Shown here piece by piece: positions 51,566 to 60,137 of a DNA stretch of 64,000 nt. This DNA is from Halobacteriales archaeon QS_1_68_20 (GTDB lineage Archaea > Halobacteriota > Halobacteria > Halobacteriales > PXRE01): contig PXRE01000024.1 in NCBI GenBank assembly GCA_003021085.1, forward strand, positions 89,588 through 153,587, in the 5' to 3' direction. The notes beneath the pieces were generated by a model. It was given only the letters and a program-made list of their open reading frames with translations, made no database searches and was not told where the DNA came from. Position 1 is the first letter of the stretch; each line of letters starts with the position of its first letter. A program made the translations under genes and the position numbers.

Positions 51566-53014
51566 CTACGGTTCGCCGCGTCCCGGGATCCGGCGACCGA
51601 GCATCTCGACGACGTCGACGCCGACCTTCCAGATCTGGCGGACGACGATCTCGACGTCGAACAGGATCGACTGCCGCCGGATGTACTGGAGGTCGTAGTA
51701 CAGTTTCTCGTCGGGTTCGTGGCCGGTGGCGTCGTTGATCTGGGCGAGACCCGTCAGCCCCGGCTTGACGAACCACCGTTTCCCCCACTCCGGCGTCGAG
51801 GACTCGAACTCGCCCTCGAGTTCGGCCTGGGCGGGCCGCGGCCCGACGACGCTCATCTCACCGGTCAGGATCGACCAGAGTTGCGGGATCTCGTCGACGT
51901 GGGTTTTCCGGAGGATCCTGCCGACGCGGGTGACCCTCGGGTCGACGCCGCCGGCGTCCTCGGCACTCACGACGACGCCGGTGAGTTCCTCGGCGTTTTC
52001 GACCATCGTCCGGAACTTGTAGAACGTGAACTCGCCGCCGAACCGTCGGGTCCGTTTCTGGGTGAAGAACACGGGCCCCTCGCTGTCGAGTTTGATGGCG
52101 GCGGCGATCAGGACGACCAGCGGGGAGAGCACGAGCAACGCGACGCTTGCGAACAGGACGTCGAACAACCGCTTGAACACGTAATCCTGGGCGTCCCACG
52201 GTTCCACGTCGACGTCGACCAGCGGCCCCGGCCCGTCGACGGTCAACACGTTCTCGGTGTACTCCTCGTGGACCTTCGCCGCGACGCCGTGTTCGTAACA
52301 GCCGTCGAGCGCGCCGAAGAACTCCGCGCGGTCGGCTTTCCTGAACGCGAGGACGACGGTGTCGACGTCCTGGTCCACGATCTTGTCCTCGATCCGCGAG
52401 AGGCCACCCAGCCGCTCGACGTCCATCGCCGCGGTGCCACCGTCGGCGATCGTCGCCTCCGCACGATCCGAACCGGCCGAGGGGAACACGTTCGCCGGCG
52501 CGAGGTAGCCGATGAATCCGAGGTCGGCCTCCTCGACGATCCGCTCGATCTGCACGAGGTCGTCGCCGACGATCAGGGCCCGCTGGCTCTCGTCCGCCGG
52601 CCGGCGCTGGATCCAGACGAACCACCAGGGGACCGTCACCAGGAGGATGCCGACGGTCATGGTCAGCGTCGCACGGGGCAACCGGTGAGACCACTTGAAG
52701 TACCCCAGCGTCGCCAGCGCCAACCCGGCGACGAGCACTCGCTTTTGCGCCAGCAGGATCGTGTCGATGAGTCGCCTGGGCTGGGGCTTGTACAGCTGGA
52801 CCAGGCTACCGACGACTGCGGCGACGCTCAGCATCACGGCCTTCCGGAACGAATCGCCCGAGCGGACGGTGGGGTCCAGCCGGTTGAACAGCGGGACGTA
52901 CGTGGTGAACAGGTCCTGCGGGACCGGGTGGTTCGCCACCCCGACGCTGGCCACGGTCAACAGGGCCGCGCCGACTGCGCCCGCGACCCGATACCGCCAC
53001 CCGGTGATCATCAC
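51566..53014 (-). CDS. Polyprenyl/dolichyl glycosyl-1-phosphate transferase (WbaP/WcaJ-type)
   Basis: 482 aa. Four to five N-terminal membrane helices, a Rossmann-like middle (ALIVGDDLVQIERIVEEADL), then a re-entrant helix and the catalytic domain typical of polyprenyl-phosphate hexose-1-P transferases. Key stretches are YVFKRLFDVLFASVALLVLS, GPVFFTQKRTRRFGGEFTFY, YKFRTMVENAEE, GRILRKTHVDEIPQLWSILT, and GEMSVVGPRPAQAE, with SVVGPRP as the signature. It should start a lipid-linked glycan by moving a sugar-1-phosphate onto dolichyl phosphate. Its place next to wecC and the epimerase fits initiation of the cluster's glycan. Confidence 0.93.
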   Translation of the reverse strand: MMITGWRYRVAGAVGAALLTVASVGVANHPVPQDLFTTYVPLFNRLDPTVRSGDSFRKAVMLSVAAVVGSLVQLYKPQPRRLIDTILLAQKRVLVAGLALATLGYFKWSHRLPRATLTMTVGILLVTVPWWFVWIQRRPADESQRALIVGDDLVQIERIVEEADLGFIGYLAPANVFPSAGSDRAEATIADGGTAAMDVERLGGLSRIEDKIVDQDVDTVVLAFRKADRAEFFGALDGCYEHGVAAKVHEEYTENVLTVDGPGPLVDVDVEPWDAQDYVFKRLFDVLFASVALLVLSPLVVLIAAAIKLDSEGPVFFTQKRTRRFGGEFTFYKFRTMVENAEELTGVVVSAEDAGGVDPRVTRVGRILRKTHVDEIPQLWSILTGEMSVVGPRPAQAELEGEFESSTPEWGKRWFVKPGLTGLAQINDATGHEPDEKLYYDLQYIRRQSILFDVEIVVRQIWKVGVDVVEMLGRRIPGRGEP

Positions 53015-53081
53015 CCTAGACGAATCTAGCCACTGCTTAAACTGTTTTGAATCGCCGTCCCCCGATTAGGTCACCTGAGTG

Positions 53082-55445
53082 TCACGACGGGCGGACCGTC
53101 TCGCCGTTGCGAACCGCCGCCTCGGAGACGTCCACGGTACCGTCACCGACCTCGTACCGCCCGGGATAGGCCACCCGGACGCGGCCTGTCTCGCCGTCGG
53201 ATCGGAGTCGCCGCTCGTAAGTGAACGAGGCCCCCGGGATCTCGACCTCCGTACTGACGGTTCCCGACGCCTCCTCGGCGACGACGACCGCGCCGGGGAC
53301 GAGTTCGAACACTTTTCGACCCTCGTCGCTTACGTATCGCGCACGGTAGTGGCCCGTTCCGGGGGCGCTCTCGCCCCGACTCCCGTGGCGGATGGCGAGT
53401 CGGAAGTACGTCGAATCGGGCGCGTAGACCCCGCCGGCGTAGTCCGGGTCGACGACCAGGTACCCGACGCGCCCGCCGATGCGCTCGTACCACCGTCCCG
53501 GGTCGGTTCCCTGGAGGAATTCGTCGTAATTCGACTTCGCGTAGGCGTATCGCAGGGACTCGCCGTTCACGAAGTAGTTGTACAGGCGGTTGGTCCCCCA
53601 CCGCGAGAGCACGTAGTTCTCCGGGTACTCCAGTCCCCGTTCGTCGGCGTCCCCGGCGATCCACTTCGCGACGTCGTAGGCGTCGCCCTCGGTGGTGACC
53701 TGGGTGTGCTTGACCGCCGACATCGCACCGCCGAGACTCCCGACGCCGAGCCACAGGCCCGCGACGTGAATCGCGGCCCGTCGTTCCGGTACGACGAGGT
53801 CCCCGTCCGACGGCTCTGCCGGATCGGCGGGCCCGGGACCGGAACTGCGGAACGGTGCCGGCGTTCGCGCCAGTTCCACCCAGGACGCGAGGTGGACGAA
53901 CCCGAGTCCGGCGAACACGGCCGCGAACGGGGCGAACTCGCCCGCGAACCGGATCTGGAGGGTCGTCAGCGCGAAGAGAAACCAGGCGTAGACCGCCGCG
54001 ACGAGCAACGCGGGGTCGTGTTCGCGGTAGGTCCGCCACCCGGCCCACGCCATGTACAGCACAACGAGCACGAGCGCGAACCCGAAGAACACGAGCGGGC
54101 CGATCAGCCACTGGAAGTGCCCGCCGAACAGCGACGACGACTCCACGATGGCGTCCATCGCGAACAGTCGGTCGGTCCCGCGGTCGAGTGCGGACGCGAA
54201 CGCCGGGAACGTCCGTCGCAGGACGAGCAGGGCCGCCACTCCTCCCACGGCCTGCGCGACGAGAAGGTGACGCGCGGACCCGCCCAGCCGCGAGACGGCC
54301 TCTGCGAGGAGGAAAACGCCGACGACCCCGCCCAGGAGCACGGCCGGCGTCGCCGCCACGGTGCTCGTGTGCCACCCGAGGCGGACGTGGGCGAGTCCGA
54401 CTATCGCGGCGGCGACGGCGGCGCCGGCGGCGACCGGGAGTCCGCCCCTGAGGGGCGATTCACCGGCGCGAACGTCCGAGACCGCCCGGAGGAGGGCGTA
54501 GATGGCCACCGGGATCAACAGGAGCGGGCCGTTGTCCCAGGCCAGGACTTGCGCACCGACGGCGACGCCGAGCACCGCGGTCCAGCCCCAGGTCCTCCGG
54601 TCGCAGGGGTCCCGGCCGACGAGCGCAACCAGCGCCAGCGCCGTCAGGACCAGCCACACGTAGTCGAAGGGGTGGTGGTCGGCGAACCCGACGCCTGTCC
54701 GGATAGCGTGCAGGGGCGTGATCGCGAGGAACGTCACGGCGGCGATCCCGACGCGGCGGTCGTCCGTGACCCGCGTCGCCAGCGCGTACGTGAACACACC
54801 GGTGATCGCGGCCGAGACGACCGGGTACCACGCGAGGACGAGTCCGGCCGTCCGTGCGCCACCGCCCAGGACCTCCGTCACCCACCACAGCGTCGTGACC
54901 AGCAGTGGTTCGCCGTACGGCAGCAACTCGGGGAGGTCCGAGAGCACCCCGACGTCGAACGGACCGCTCGTCGTGGCGGCCATCTGCTCGACGACGTACC
55001 GGTAGGCGTACGGGTCGTTGGCCGACAGGACGACGTCGCCGTTCCGGAAGACGGCGCCGTAGGGAACGATCCGGAACAGGACCACGAGCGCGAGTGCGAG
55101 TCCGAGGAACGTGGCGACCCGCCTGTCGACCGATGGAACGAACTCACGTAGCTCGTCCAGGCTGTCCGGGACCCCGGATTCGGCGGCCGACCGGTCCTCC
55201 CCGTCCGCCGGTTCGACGCCGAGCGCCGTCTCGACCGCCGCGCGGTCCGCTATCCGGTATCCGTCGTCCGTCTCTACGACGATGTCCCTCGAAACGATTT
55301 CGCCGAACTCCCCCGAGTCGAGCGGGACGTCCTCGAACGTCCAGGAGCCCCGCTCGTCGTCCACGGCGAGGACCGACCGGAGGCCGCCTTCGAGTTCGGG
55401 TTTGTCGTCGAGGAGGGACTCGGTCGCGGCCCGGAGGTCGTCCAT
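53082..55445 (-). CDS. STT3/AglB-like oligosaccharyltransferase family protein, divergent active site
   Basis: 787 aa with a cytosolic N-terminus of about 105 residues, then about 12 membrane helices and a C-terminal globular region. STT3 features: the first luminal loop has ANDPYAYRYVVEQM (metal-binding Asp), and a later loop GFADHHPFDYVWL (DxxH-type acidic site). The conserved WWDYG site is replaced: the corresponding segment is NYVLSRWGTNRLYNYFVNGE, with Arg615-Trp616 and no Asp. The start at MDDLRAATES is chosen by composition; a longer open frame runs upstream through uppP but is a shadow. Either a non-canonical transferase or a related membrane enzyme; its glycan role is inferred from neighbours. 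Confidence 0.8.
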   Translation of the reverse strand: MDDLRAATESLLDDKPELEGGLRSVLAVDDERGSWTFEDVPLDSGEFGEIVSRDIVVETDDGYRIADRAAVETALGVEPADGEDRSAAESGVPDSLDELREFVPSVDRRVATFLGLALALVVLFRIVPYGAVFRNGDVVLSANDPYAYRYVVEQMAATTSGPFDVGVLSDLPELLPYGEPLLVTTLWWVTEVLGGGARTAGLVLAWYPVVSAAITGVFTYALATRVTDDRRVGIAAVTFLAITPLHAIRTGVGFADHHPFDYVWLVLTALALVALVGRDPCDRRTWGWTAVLGVAVGAQVLAWDNGPLLLIPVAIYALLRAVSDVRAGESPLRGGLPVAAGAAVAAAIVGLAHVRLGWHTSTVAATPAVLLGGVVGVFLLAEAVSRLGGSARHLLVAQAVGGVAALLVLRRTFPAFASALDRGTDRLFAMDAIVESSSLFGGHFQWLIGPLVFFGFALVLVVLYMAWAGWRTYREHDPALLVAAVYAWFLFALTTLQIRFAGEFAPFAAVFAGLGFVHLASWVELARTPAPFRSSGPGPADPAEPSDGDLVVPERRAAIHVAGLWLGVGSLGGAMSAVKHTQVTTEGDAYDVAKWIAGDADERGLEYPENYVLSRWGTNRLYNYFVNGESLRYAYAKSNYDEFLQGTDPGRWYERIGGRVGYLVVDPDYAGGVYAPDSTYFRLAIRHGSRGESAPGTGHYRARYVSDEGRKVFELVPGAVVVAEEASGTVSTEVEIPGASFTYERRLRSDGETGRVRVAYPGRYEVGDGTVDVSEAAVRNGETVRPS

Positions 55446-55603
55446 GGGGCATAGACGGTCGATGAGAAAGATAAATCCACTGTGTCGGCGCCGTCCCGGG
55501 CCGTAACACGCCCCTAACGTTCGCGTTCGCCGAGATGTTCCGCCCGTTCGACGAGGTCCCGTTCCGCCCGCGAGCGTCACCGGACTCGTGTCACCACGCC
55601 GAA

Positions 55604-55846
55604 TCATCCCCACTCGGCGTCGAGGTAGTAGACGAGCGATGCCACGACGATTGCGAGCACCGGGGGCCACCGGTCCGCGGAGACGTACAGGCTCGGCGTC
55701 GGGGGCCGCCACCACAGCGGGTACAGCAGGAACCCGGCGTAGCCGTCGACGTACGTCCGCATCACGTCCAGCACCAGGTGGGTGCCGCCCCCGGCGAGGA
55801 GGACCGCGTAGGCCACGAAGACGTGGGTGAGCAGGTCGGCAATGGT
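55604..55846 (-). pseudogene. Truncated YdjM/DUF457-like gene (second copy)
   Basis: The reading frame without a start codon runs from IADLLTHVFVAYAVL directly into LAGGGTHLVLDVMRTYVDGY and WWRPPTPSLYVSADRWPP. Compared with the intact copy at 29124-29639, the start codon is lost (ATT in place of ATG) and about 80 internal residues holding two helices and the FDWFALHT segment are missing. What remains is not expected to bind metal. It lies just downstream of the broken OB-fold gene, the same order as the intact pair. Confidence 0.75.
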
Positions 55847-56314
55847 TCACCTCGGCTCGAACGTCAGCGGCGCCCGGTCGACCTCCCGGTACCGGAAGAA
55901 GGCCCCGAGCGCCAGCAGGGCCCCGACCAGCGGGAAGCCGTATTTTGACAACCGCTCGCGGGGGCTTCGCGTCACGACGGCGAACCCCTCGACGGCCACG
56001 ACGTGACCCGACTGAACCGTCCCGTACACCTGGACTGTCCCGCCCGGCTCGACGTCGGTCTCGACGCCCTCGGCTCGCCCCGAGAACGTTCCCTCGTCGG
56101 CCTCGACGGAGACCGTCACCGTGTTCGTGTCCGGGTCGACCGACTCGGCCGTCCCGAACAACAGCGCCTCCGTGCCGACGTGTGACCCGTAATCGTCGGA
56201 CAGTTGCCCGGCAGTCGGGTACGGAGCATGGCGTTTCCGCGTCGCTTCGTAGTGGACGCCGGCCGAGAGCGCGAGTCCGACCAGCTACGCGGCGGCCAGG
56301 AGACGACGGAGCAT
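55847..56314 (-). pseudogene. OB-fold membrane protein (second copy) with in-frame stop at codon 10
   Basis: From ATG at 56314 the frame reads MLRRLLAAA, then TAG (56287-56285), then LVGLALSAGVHYEATRKRHA and on through EALLFGTAESVDPDTNTVTV, GGTVQVYGTVQSGHVVAVEG, a second helix and the end FEPR. Topology and domain match the intact protein at 29623-30117 (anchor, OB-like domain, second helix). Apart from the stop the frame is clean, so the mutation is recent, or the stop is an error. An internal TTG at 56161 could give a shortened protein without the anchor. Confidence 0.75.
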
Positions 56315-56365
56315 CGACACTCCGTTCGTTGCCGAACGCCCGGCGTAGACGTTTCGGTTCCCCGT

Positions 56366-57184
56366 TCACCCGAGTGCCACCAGGACGCCGCCGATCACGG
56401 CCAGCGACCCCAGGGCCACGCAGACCGCCCAGAACGCGATCCGGCGGACGACCCGCATCAGCGCGTCGATGGTGAGGTAGCCGACGACCGCGCCGACGCC
56501 CACGGCCACGAGCGTCGGGACAGGTGCCATCGGGAGGCCGCCGACCTCGGCCACGACTAGCACGCCGGCGCCGACCTGCACGGGGACGCTCAGCAGGAAG
56601 GAGTACCGCAGCGCCGTCTCGCCTTCGTGGCCCCGCAGCAACAGCGCGCTGACGGTCGTCCCCGACCGGGAGACGCCCGGCAGGATCGCCAGCCCCTGGA
56701 GGACGCCGACCAGCACGACGTCGACCGCGTCCGGGGTCGACCGGGTCTCGATGGCGGCGCGTTCGGCGAACCGCTGGACCAGTCCGGTGGCGACCAGCAA
56801 CCCGCCGATGGCCGCGACCAGCAGTCCCGCCGACAGTTCCGAGACCATCGACTTCAGCGTCAGGTAGGCGGCCAGCGCGACGACTCCCGATATCGTCGTC
56901 GTGGCGACCAGGAACGTCGTCGTCGCGGACTTGCCCTCCCAGGCCGTGGCGGGCCGCCAGTCCAGCGCGTCCAGTAGCGCCTCCAGTATCTCGGCGCGGT
57001 AGTAGACGGTCGCGGACAGCGCGGTCCCGACGTGGGCGAACAGCGCTAGCTGGACCGCGGCGGCCGGAGAGGACCCGAGCGCCGCGAGCGCGATGGAGAG
57101 GTTGCCCTCGCTGGAGACGGGCAACCACTCGAAGATGCCCTGGAGAACCCCGACGATCACTGCGACCAGCGTCTCGCCGTCCAT
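56366..57184 (-). CDS. uppP: Undecaprenyl/polyprenyl-diphosphatase UppP (BacA family)
   Basis: 272 aa with about 8 membrane helices. The two hallmark motifs are present: LQGIFEWLPVSSEGNLSIAL (motif 1 with E-x3-E/PVSSxGH-like, His replaced by Asn) and LQGLAILPGVSRSGTTVSAL (PGxSRSGxT, motif 2, with the catalytic Arg). It removes a phosphate from polyprenyl diphosphate so that the glycan carrier lipid can be reused. The position in a glycan region supports this job. The His-to-Asn change in motif 1 is noted; the family tolerates variation there, but I cannot judge activity. Confidence 0.93.
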   Translation of the reverse strand: MDGETLVAVIVGVLQGIFEWLPVSSEGNLSIALAALGSSPAAAVQLALFAHVGTALSATVYYRAEILEALLDALDWRPATAWEGKSATTTFLVATTTISGVVALAAYLTLKSMVSELSAGLLVAAIGGLLVATGLVQRFAERAAIETRSTPDAVDVVLVGVLQGLAILPGVSRSGTTVSALLLRGHEGETALRYSFLLSVPVQVGAGVLVVAEVGGLPMAPVPTLVAVGVGAVVGYLTIDALMRVVRRIAFWAVCVALGSLAVIGGVLVALG

Positions 57185-57386
57185 ACTCGCCCTCCGGCGG
57201 TGGACCTACAAGTCCGTTCGGGTTTCGGCCGCGTGCCGGCCGCTGGATCGGTCGTTGGACCGACCCGGTCGTGGTCCCGTCCACCCGGGCGGGACGCGCG
57301 AAGGCTGTGGGCGGAAACGAGTCGAAAACGTTTCCGGGCCGTCGGCGTCGTCCCGTCGACCCGCAGACGGGATCAACCGGGACCCG

Positions 57387-58136
57387 CTACGACCGTTCGA
57401 CGGACTGTGGGACGGCCGTCCGCTCCGACGTTTCCAGGAGCCGTTCGGCCCTGTCCCGATCCTCCGGATACCCGACGTCGACCCGCCACCCCTCCAGTCC
57501 GATCGCGTCGATGGTCCGGCCCGACTGGATCAGCAGGTCGATGGCCTCGCTCAGTTCGTACTCGCCGCGGTCGCTGGGCTGGACGAGGTGGCAGGCGTGG
57601 AAGATCGCGGGCGTGAACGTGTAGAACCCGGTCATCACCAGGTTCGACGGCGGGTCGTCGGGCTTCTCGACGACCTCGACTACTTCGCCGTACTTGTTGG
57701 TGTCACAGACCCCGTACCGGGAGGCCTCCTCCCGGGGGACTTCCTCGACCAGGAAGGCGGCGTCGGCGCGTTCCTCTCGCTGGCGGCGGACCACGTCACG
57801 GAGGTTGGCCCGGAAGACGTTGTCCCCGAGCATGAGCATGAAGTCGTCGTCGACGTACTCCTCGGCGGTCAGCAGGGCGTGGGCCAGTCCGCGTTGCTCG
57901 CGCTGGTGGGTGTAGGTGATCGGCAACCCGCGGAACTCGTCGCCGTAGTACTCGATGATCTTCTCCTTCATGTACCCGACGACGACGATCAGTTCGTCGG
58001 CGCCGAGATCGGCCAACTGCTCGAAGCAGTGAGTCAGGATCGGCTTCCCGGCCACCTCGACCATGCCTTTGGGTTCGTCCTCGGTCAGGGGCCGCAGGCG
58101 GGTTCCTTCGCCCGCAGCCAACACGACGGCGTCCAT
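57387..58136 (-). CDS. aglF: Glucose-1-phosphate nucleotidyltransferase AglF
   Basis: 249 aa, no beta-helix. VVLAAGEGTRLRPLTEDEPK and MVEVAGKPILTHCFEQL form the nucleotide and sugar sites, and GLAHALLTAEEYVDDDFMLM plus LGDNVFRANL carry the metal Asp. VVEKPDDPPSNLVMTGFYTF and LVQPSDRGEYELSEAIDLLI match Haloferax AglF closely from memory. It makes the UDP-glucose (or similar) precursor of UDP-glucuronate for N-glycan assembly. It is divergent from aglM, the next enzyme in that path, with a shared 98-bp promoter region. Confidence 0.93.
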   Translation of the reverse strand: MDAVVLAAGEGTRLRPLTEDEPKGMVEVAGKPILTHCFEQLADLGADELIVVVGYMKEKIIEYYGDEFRGLPITYTHQREQRGLAHALLTAEEYVDDDFMLMLGDNVFRANLRDVVRRQREERADAAFLVEEVPREEASRYGVCDTNKYGEVVEVVEKPDDPPSNLVMTGFYTFTPAIFHACHLVQPSDRGEYELSEAIDLLIQSGRTIDAIGLEGWRVDVGYPEDRDRAERLLETSERTAVPQSVERS

Positions 58137-58234
58137 GGCGATAGCTGGTTCGAATACGCAGGTATCCCGAAAGTATCTTTACTCCCACATATCCGTAATC
58201 AAGAAGTTAAGGGGCCAGTAGAAACTAGTCGTCG
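58137..58234. promoter_or_regulatory. Divergent promoter region aglF / aglM
   Basis: 98 bp, A/T-rich for this genome. A plus-strand TATA-like gaagttaagg at 58203-58212 lies 27 nt before the aglM ATG. On the minus strand several A/T boxes (gatactttc, ggatacc) lie 20-45 nt before aglF. Both genes can start from this region. Confidence 0.55.
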
Positions 58235-59527
58235 ATGAAGGTGAGCATCGTCGGCAGCGGTTACGTCGGGACGACCGTGGCCGCCTGCCTGGCGGACCTC
58301 GGCCACGAGGTCGTCAACGTCGACGTCGACGAGGACGTCGTCGTCGCGATCAACGACGGGTCGGCACCGATCCACGAACCCGGCCTCGACGAGCGGATCG
58401 CCGATCACGCCGGGTCGCGGCTCCGGGCGACGACCGACTACGGCGCCGTCAGGGAGACGGACGTGACGTTCCTGGCGCTGCCAACGCCGTCGAACGAGGA
58501 CGGGAGCATCGACACCGCCGCCGTCGAGGCAGGTGCCCGTTCGCTCGGTGAAGCCCTCGCCGAGAAAGAGAGCGACCACCTGGTGGTCGTCAAGAGCACG
58601 GTGATCCCCGGAACGACCGAAGAGGTCGTCGCCCCCACCGTCTCCGAGGCGTCCGGCGAAGCCGTCGGCGAGGGGTTCGACGTGGCGACGAACCCCGAGT
58701 TCCTCCGGATGGGATCGGCGGTCGCGGACTTCCTCGATCCCGACAAGATCGTGTTCGGGACCGACGACGGGCGTGGCCTCGACCGCCTGCGCGCGGTGTT
58801 CGACCCATTGCTGGAGCAGGCCGACGCGACCGTCTTCGAGACGGGGATCCGGGAAGCCGAGACGATCAAGTACGCCAACAACGCCTTCCTGGCCTCGAAG
58901 GTCAGCCTGATCAACGAGATCGGCAACGTCTGCAAGGAGTACGGCGTCGACACCTACGAGGTCGCGGCGGCGCTGGGGCTGGACCACCGCATCTCCGAAC
59001 GGTTCCTCCGGAGCGGCCTCGGTTGGGGCGGGTCCTGCTTCCCGAAGGACGTCGACGCCTTGATCGCCGCCGCCCACGACGCCGGGTACGACCCCGAACT
59101 GCTGGAGGCCGCCGTCTCGGTCAACGACCGCCAGCCGGAGCGCCTGCTCGAACTGCTGGACCGCCACGTCGACGTCGCCGGCCAGCAGGTCGGAGTCCTG
59201 GGTCTGGCGTTCAAGCCAGGGACCGACGACGTCCGGGGAAGCCGTGCGATCCCCGTCGTCGAGGGACTCCGGGAACGCGGCGCCGACGTCGTCGCCTACG
59301 ACCCCGTCGCCGTGGAGAACTTACGCGAGAAACTCCCGGGAATCGGGTACGTCGACTCGGCGGCGGACGCCCTGGAGGGTGCGGTCGCCGCGGTCGTCGT
59401 CACCGACTGGGACGAGTTCACCGCCCTGGACGAGGAGTTCGACCTGATGGCCGACCCCGTCGTCGTCGACGGTCGACGGGTGGTCCAGCGGCGTGAGGGC
59501 ATCACCTACGAGGGCCTGACCTGGTAA
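58235..59527 (+). CDS. aglM: UDP-glucose 6-dehydrogenase AglM
   Basis: 430 aa. [20 protein letters not shown] binds NAD, and [58 protein letters not shown] and [17 protein letters not shown] (catalytic Cys in GGSCFPKD) follow in family order. The C-domain has [20 protein letters not shown]. It oxidises UDP-glucose to UDP-glucuronic acid, a sugar of haloarchaeal N-glycans. It is a complete counterpart of the damaged WecC-type gene upstream. Its last codons overlap the frame of the truncated dehydrogenase on the other strand. Confidence 0.95.
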   Translation: MKVSIVGSGYVGTTVAACLADLGHEVVNVDVDEDVVVAINDGSAPIHEPGLDERIADHAGSRLRATTDYGAVRETDVTFLALPTPSNEDGSIDTAAVEAGARSLGEALAEKESDHLVVVKSTVIPGTTEEVVAPTVSEASGEAVGEGFDVATNPEFLRMGSAVADFLDPDKIVFGTDDGRGLDRLRAVFDPLLEQADATVFETGIREAETIKYANNAFLASKVSLINEIGNVCKEYGVDTYEVAAALGLDHRISERFLRSGLGWGGSCFPKDVDALIAAAHDAGYDPELLEAAVSVNDRQPERLLELLDRHVDVAGQQVGVLGLAFKPGTDDVRGSRAIPVVEGLRERGADVVAYDPVAVENLREKLPGIGYVDSAADALEGAVAAVVVTDWDEFTALDEEFDLMADPVVVDGRRVVQRREGITYEGLTW

Positions 59528-60090
59528 CGACGGCCGACCACCTCGTCCGTCGGGCCACCCTTCTCCGGACGGTAGCGGACGCCGACGGTGTCGACCCCGA
59601 ATCCCCGGAGTCGCTCTACGACGGCCGGCCCGATGGCACCCAGGCCGACGACGGTGACCGTGCTGTCCTGCAGTTCGTGGGTCCGGAAGTGCCGCCACTC
59701 CCGGCGGTTCCCGCGGCGCCACGCTTCGGGGAACCGGCAGACGAACGCCAGGATCGTGCCGACGACGTGCTCGCTCACGTTCGGGCCGTGGACTCCGGAG
59801 GCGTTGGTCACGGCGACGCCCCGTTCCCGGAGGACGTCCATCGGCAGGTGGCCGACGCCGGCGTACCCGCAGGCGAACAGTTCCATCGCGTCGGCGCGGT
59901 CCAGCAGGTCCGCGTCGACGACGAACCCGCTCACCACCTCGTAGTCCGCGACCGCCTCGCGCTGGGCGGCCGGCGTCCGGGCGATCCGCACCTCGTGGTC
60001 GGGCAGGCGCTCCCGCAACGCCTCGGCGTACCCCGCGAGCGGCATCCCGTGGGCGTCGCGACGCAGAACGGCGACGCTCGGTTCTGCCAT
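59506..60090 (-). pseudogene. 2-hydroxyacid dehydrogenase truncated in the NAD domain
   Basis: 194 aa, whereas relatives have about 310. The N-terminal catalytic part (MAEPSVAVLRRDAHGMPLAG, ELFACGYAGVGHLPMDVLRE, GVAVTNASGVHGPNVSEHVV) and the start of the NAD domain (VTVVGLGAIGPAVVERLRGF, TVGVRYRPEKGGPTDEVVG) are intact. The remaining half, with the active-site His and Glu, is absent: after DEVVG the frame runs into the end of aglM on the other strand. A clean break next to aglM points to rearrangement. The start is at MAEPSV, by homology. Confidence 0.88.
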
Positions 60091-60137
60091 ACCCCCACGT
60101 CGGGCGAGCGGGCCATAACTCCCCCCGGAACGAACGG

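Noticed and set aside
55446..57284. Apparent N-terminal extension of the STT3-like protein through uppP
   Set aside because: The extension is Arg/Gly-rich shadow of uppP and the OB-fold pseudogene. The real protein starts at MDDLRAATES (55445).
57185..57386. Operator in the uppP-aglF gap (gaaaacgtttcc)
   Set aside because: The palindrome is imperfect and short. I see no TATA-like box in a position that would make it regulatory.
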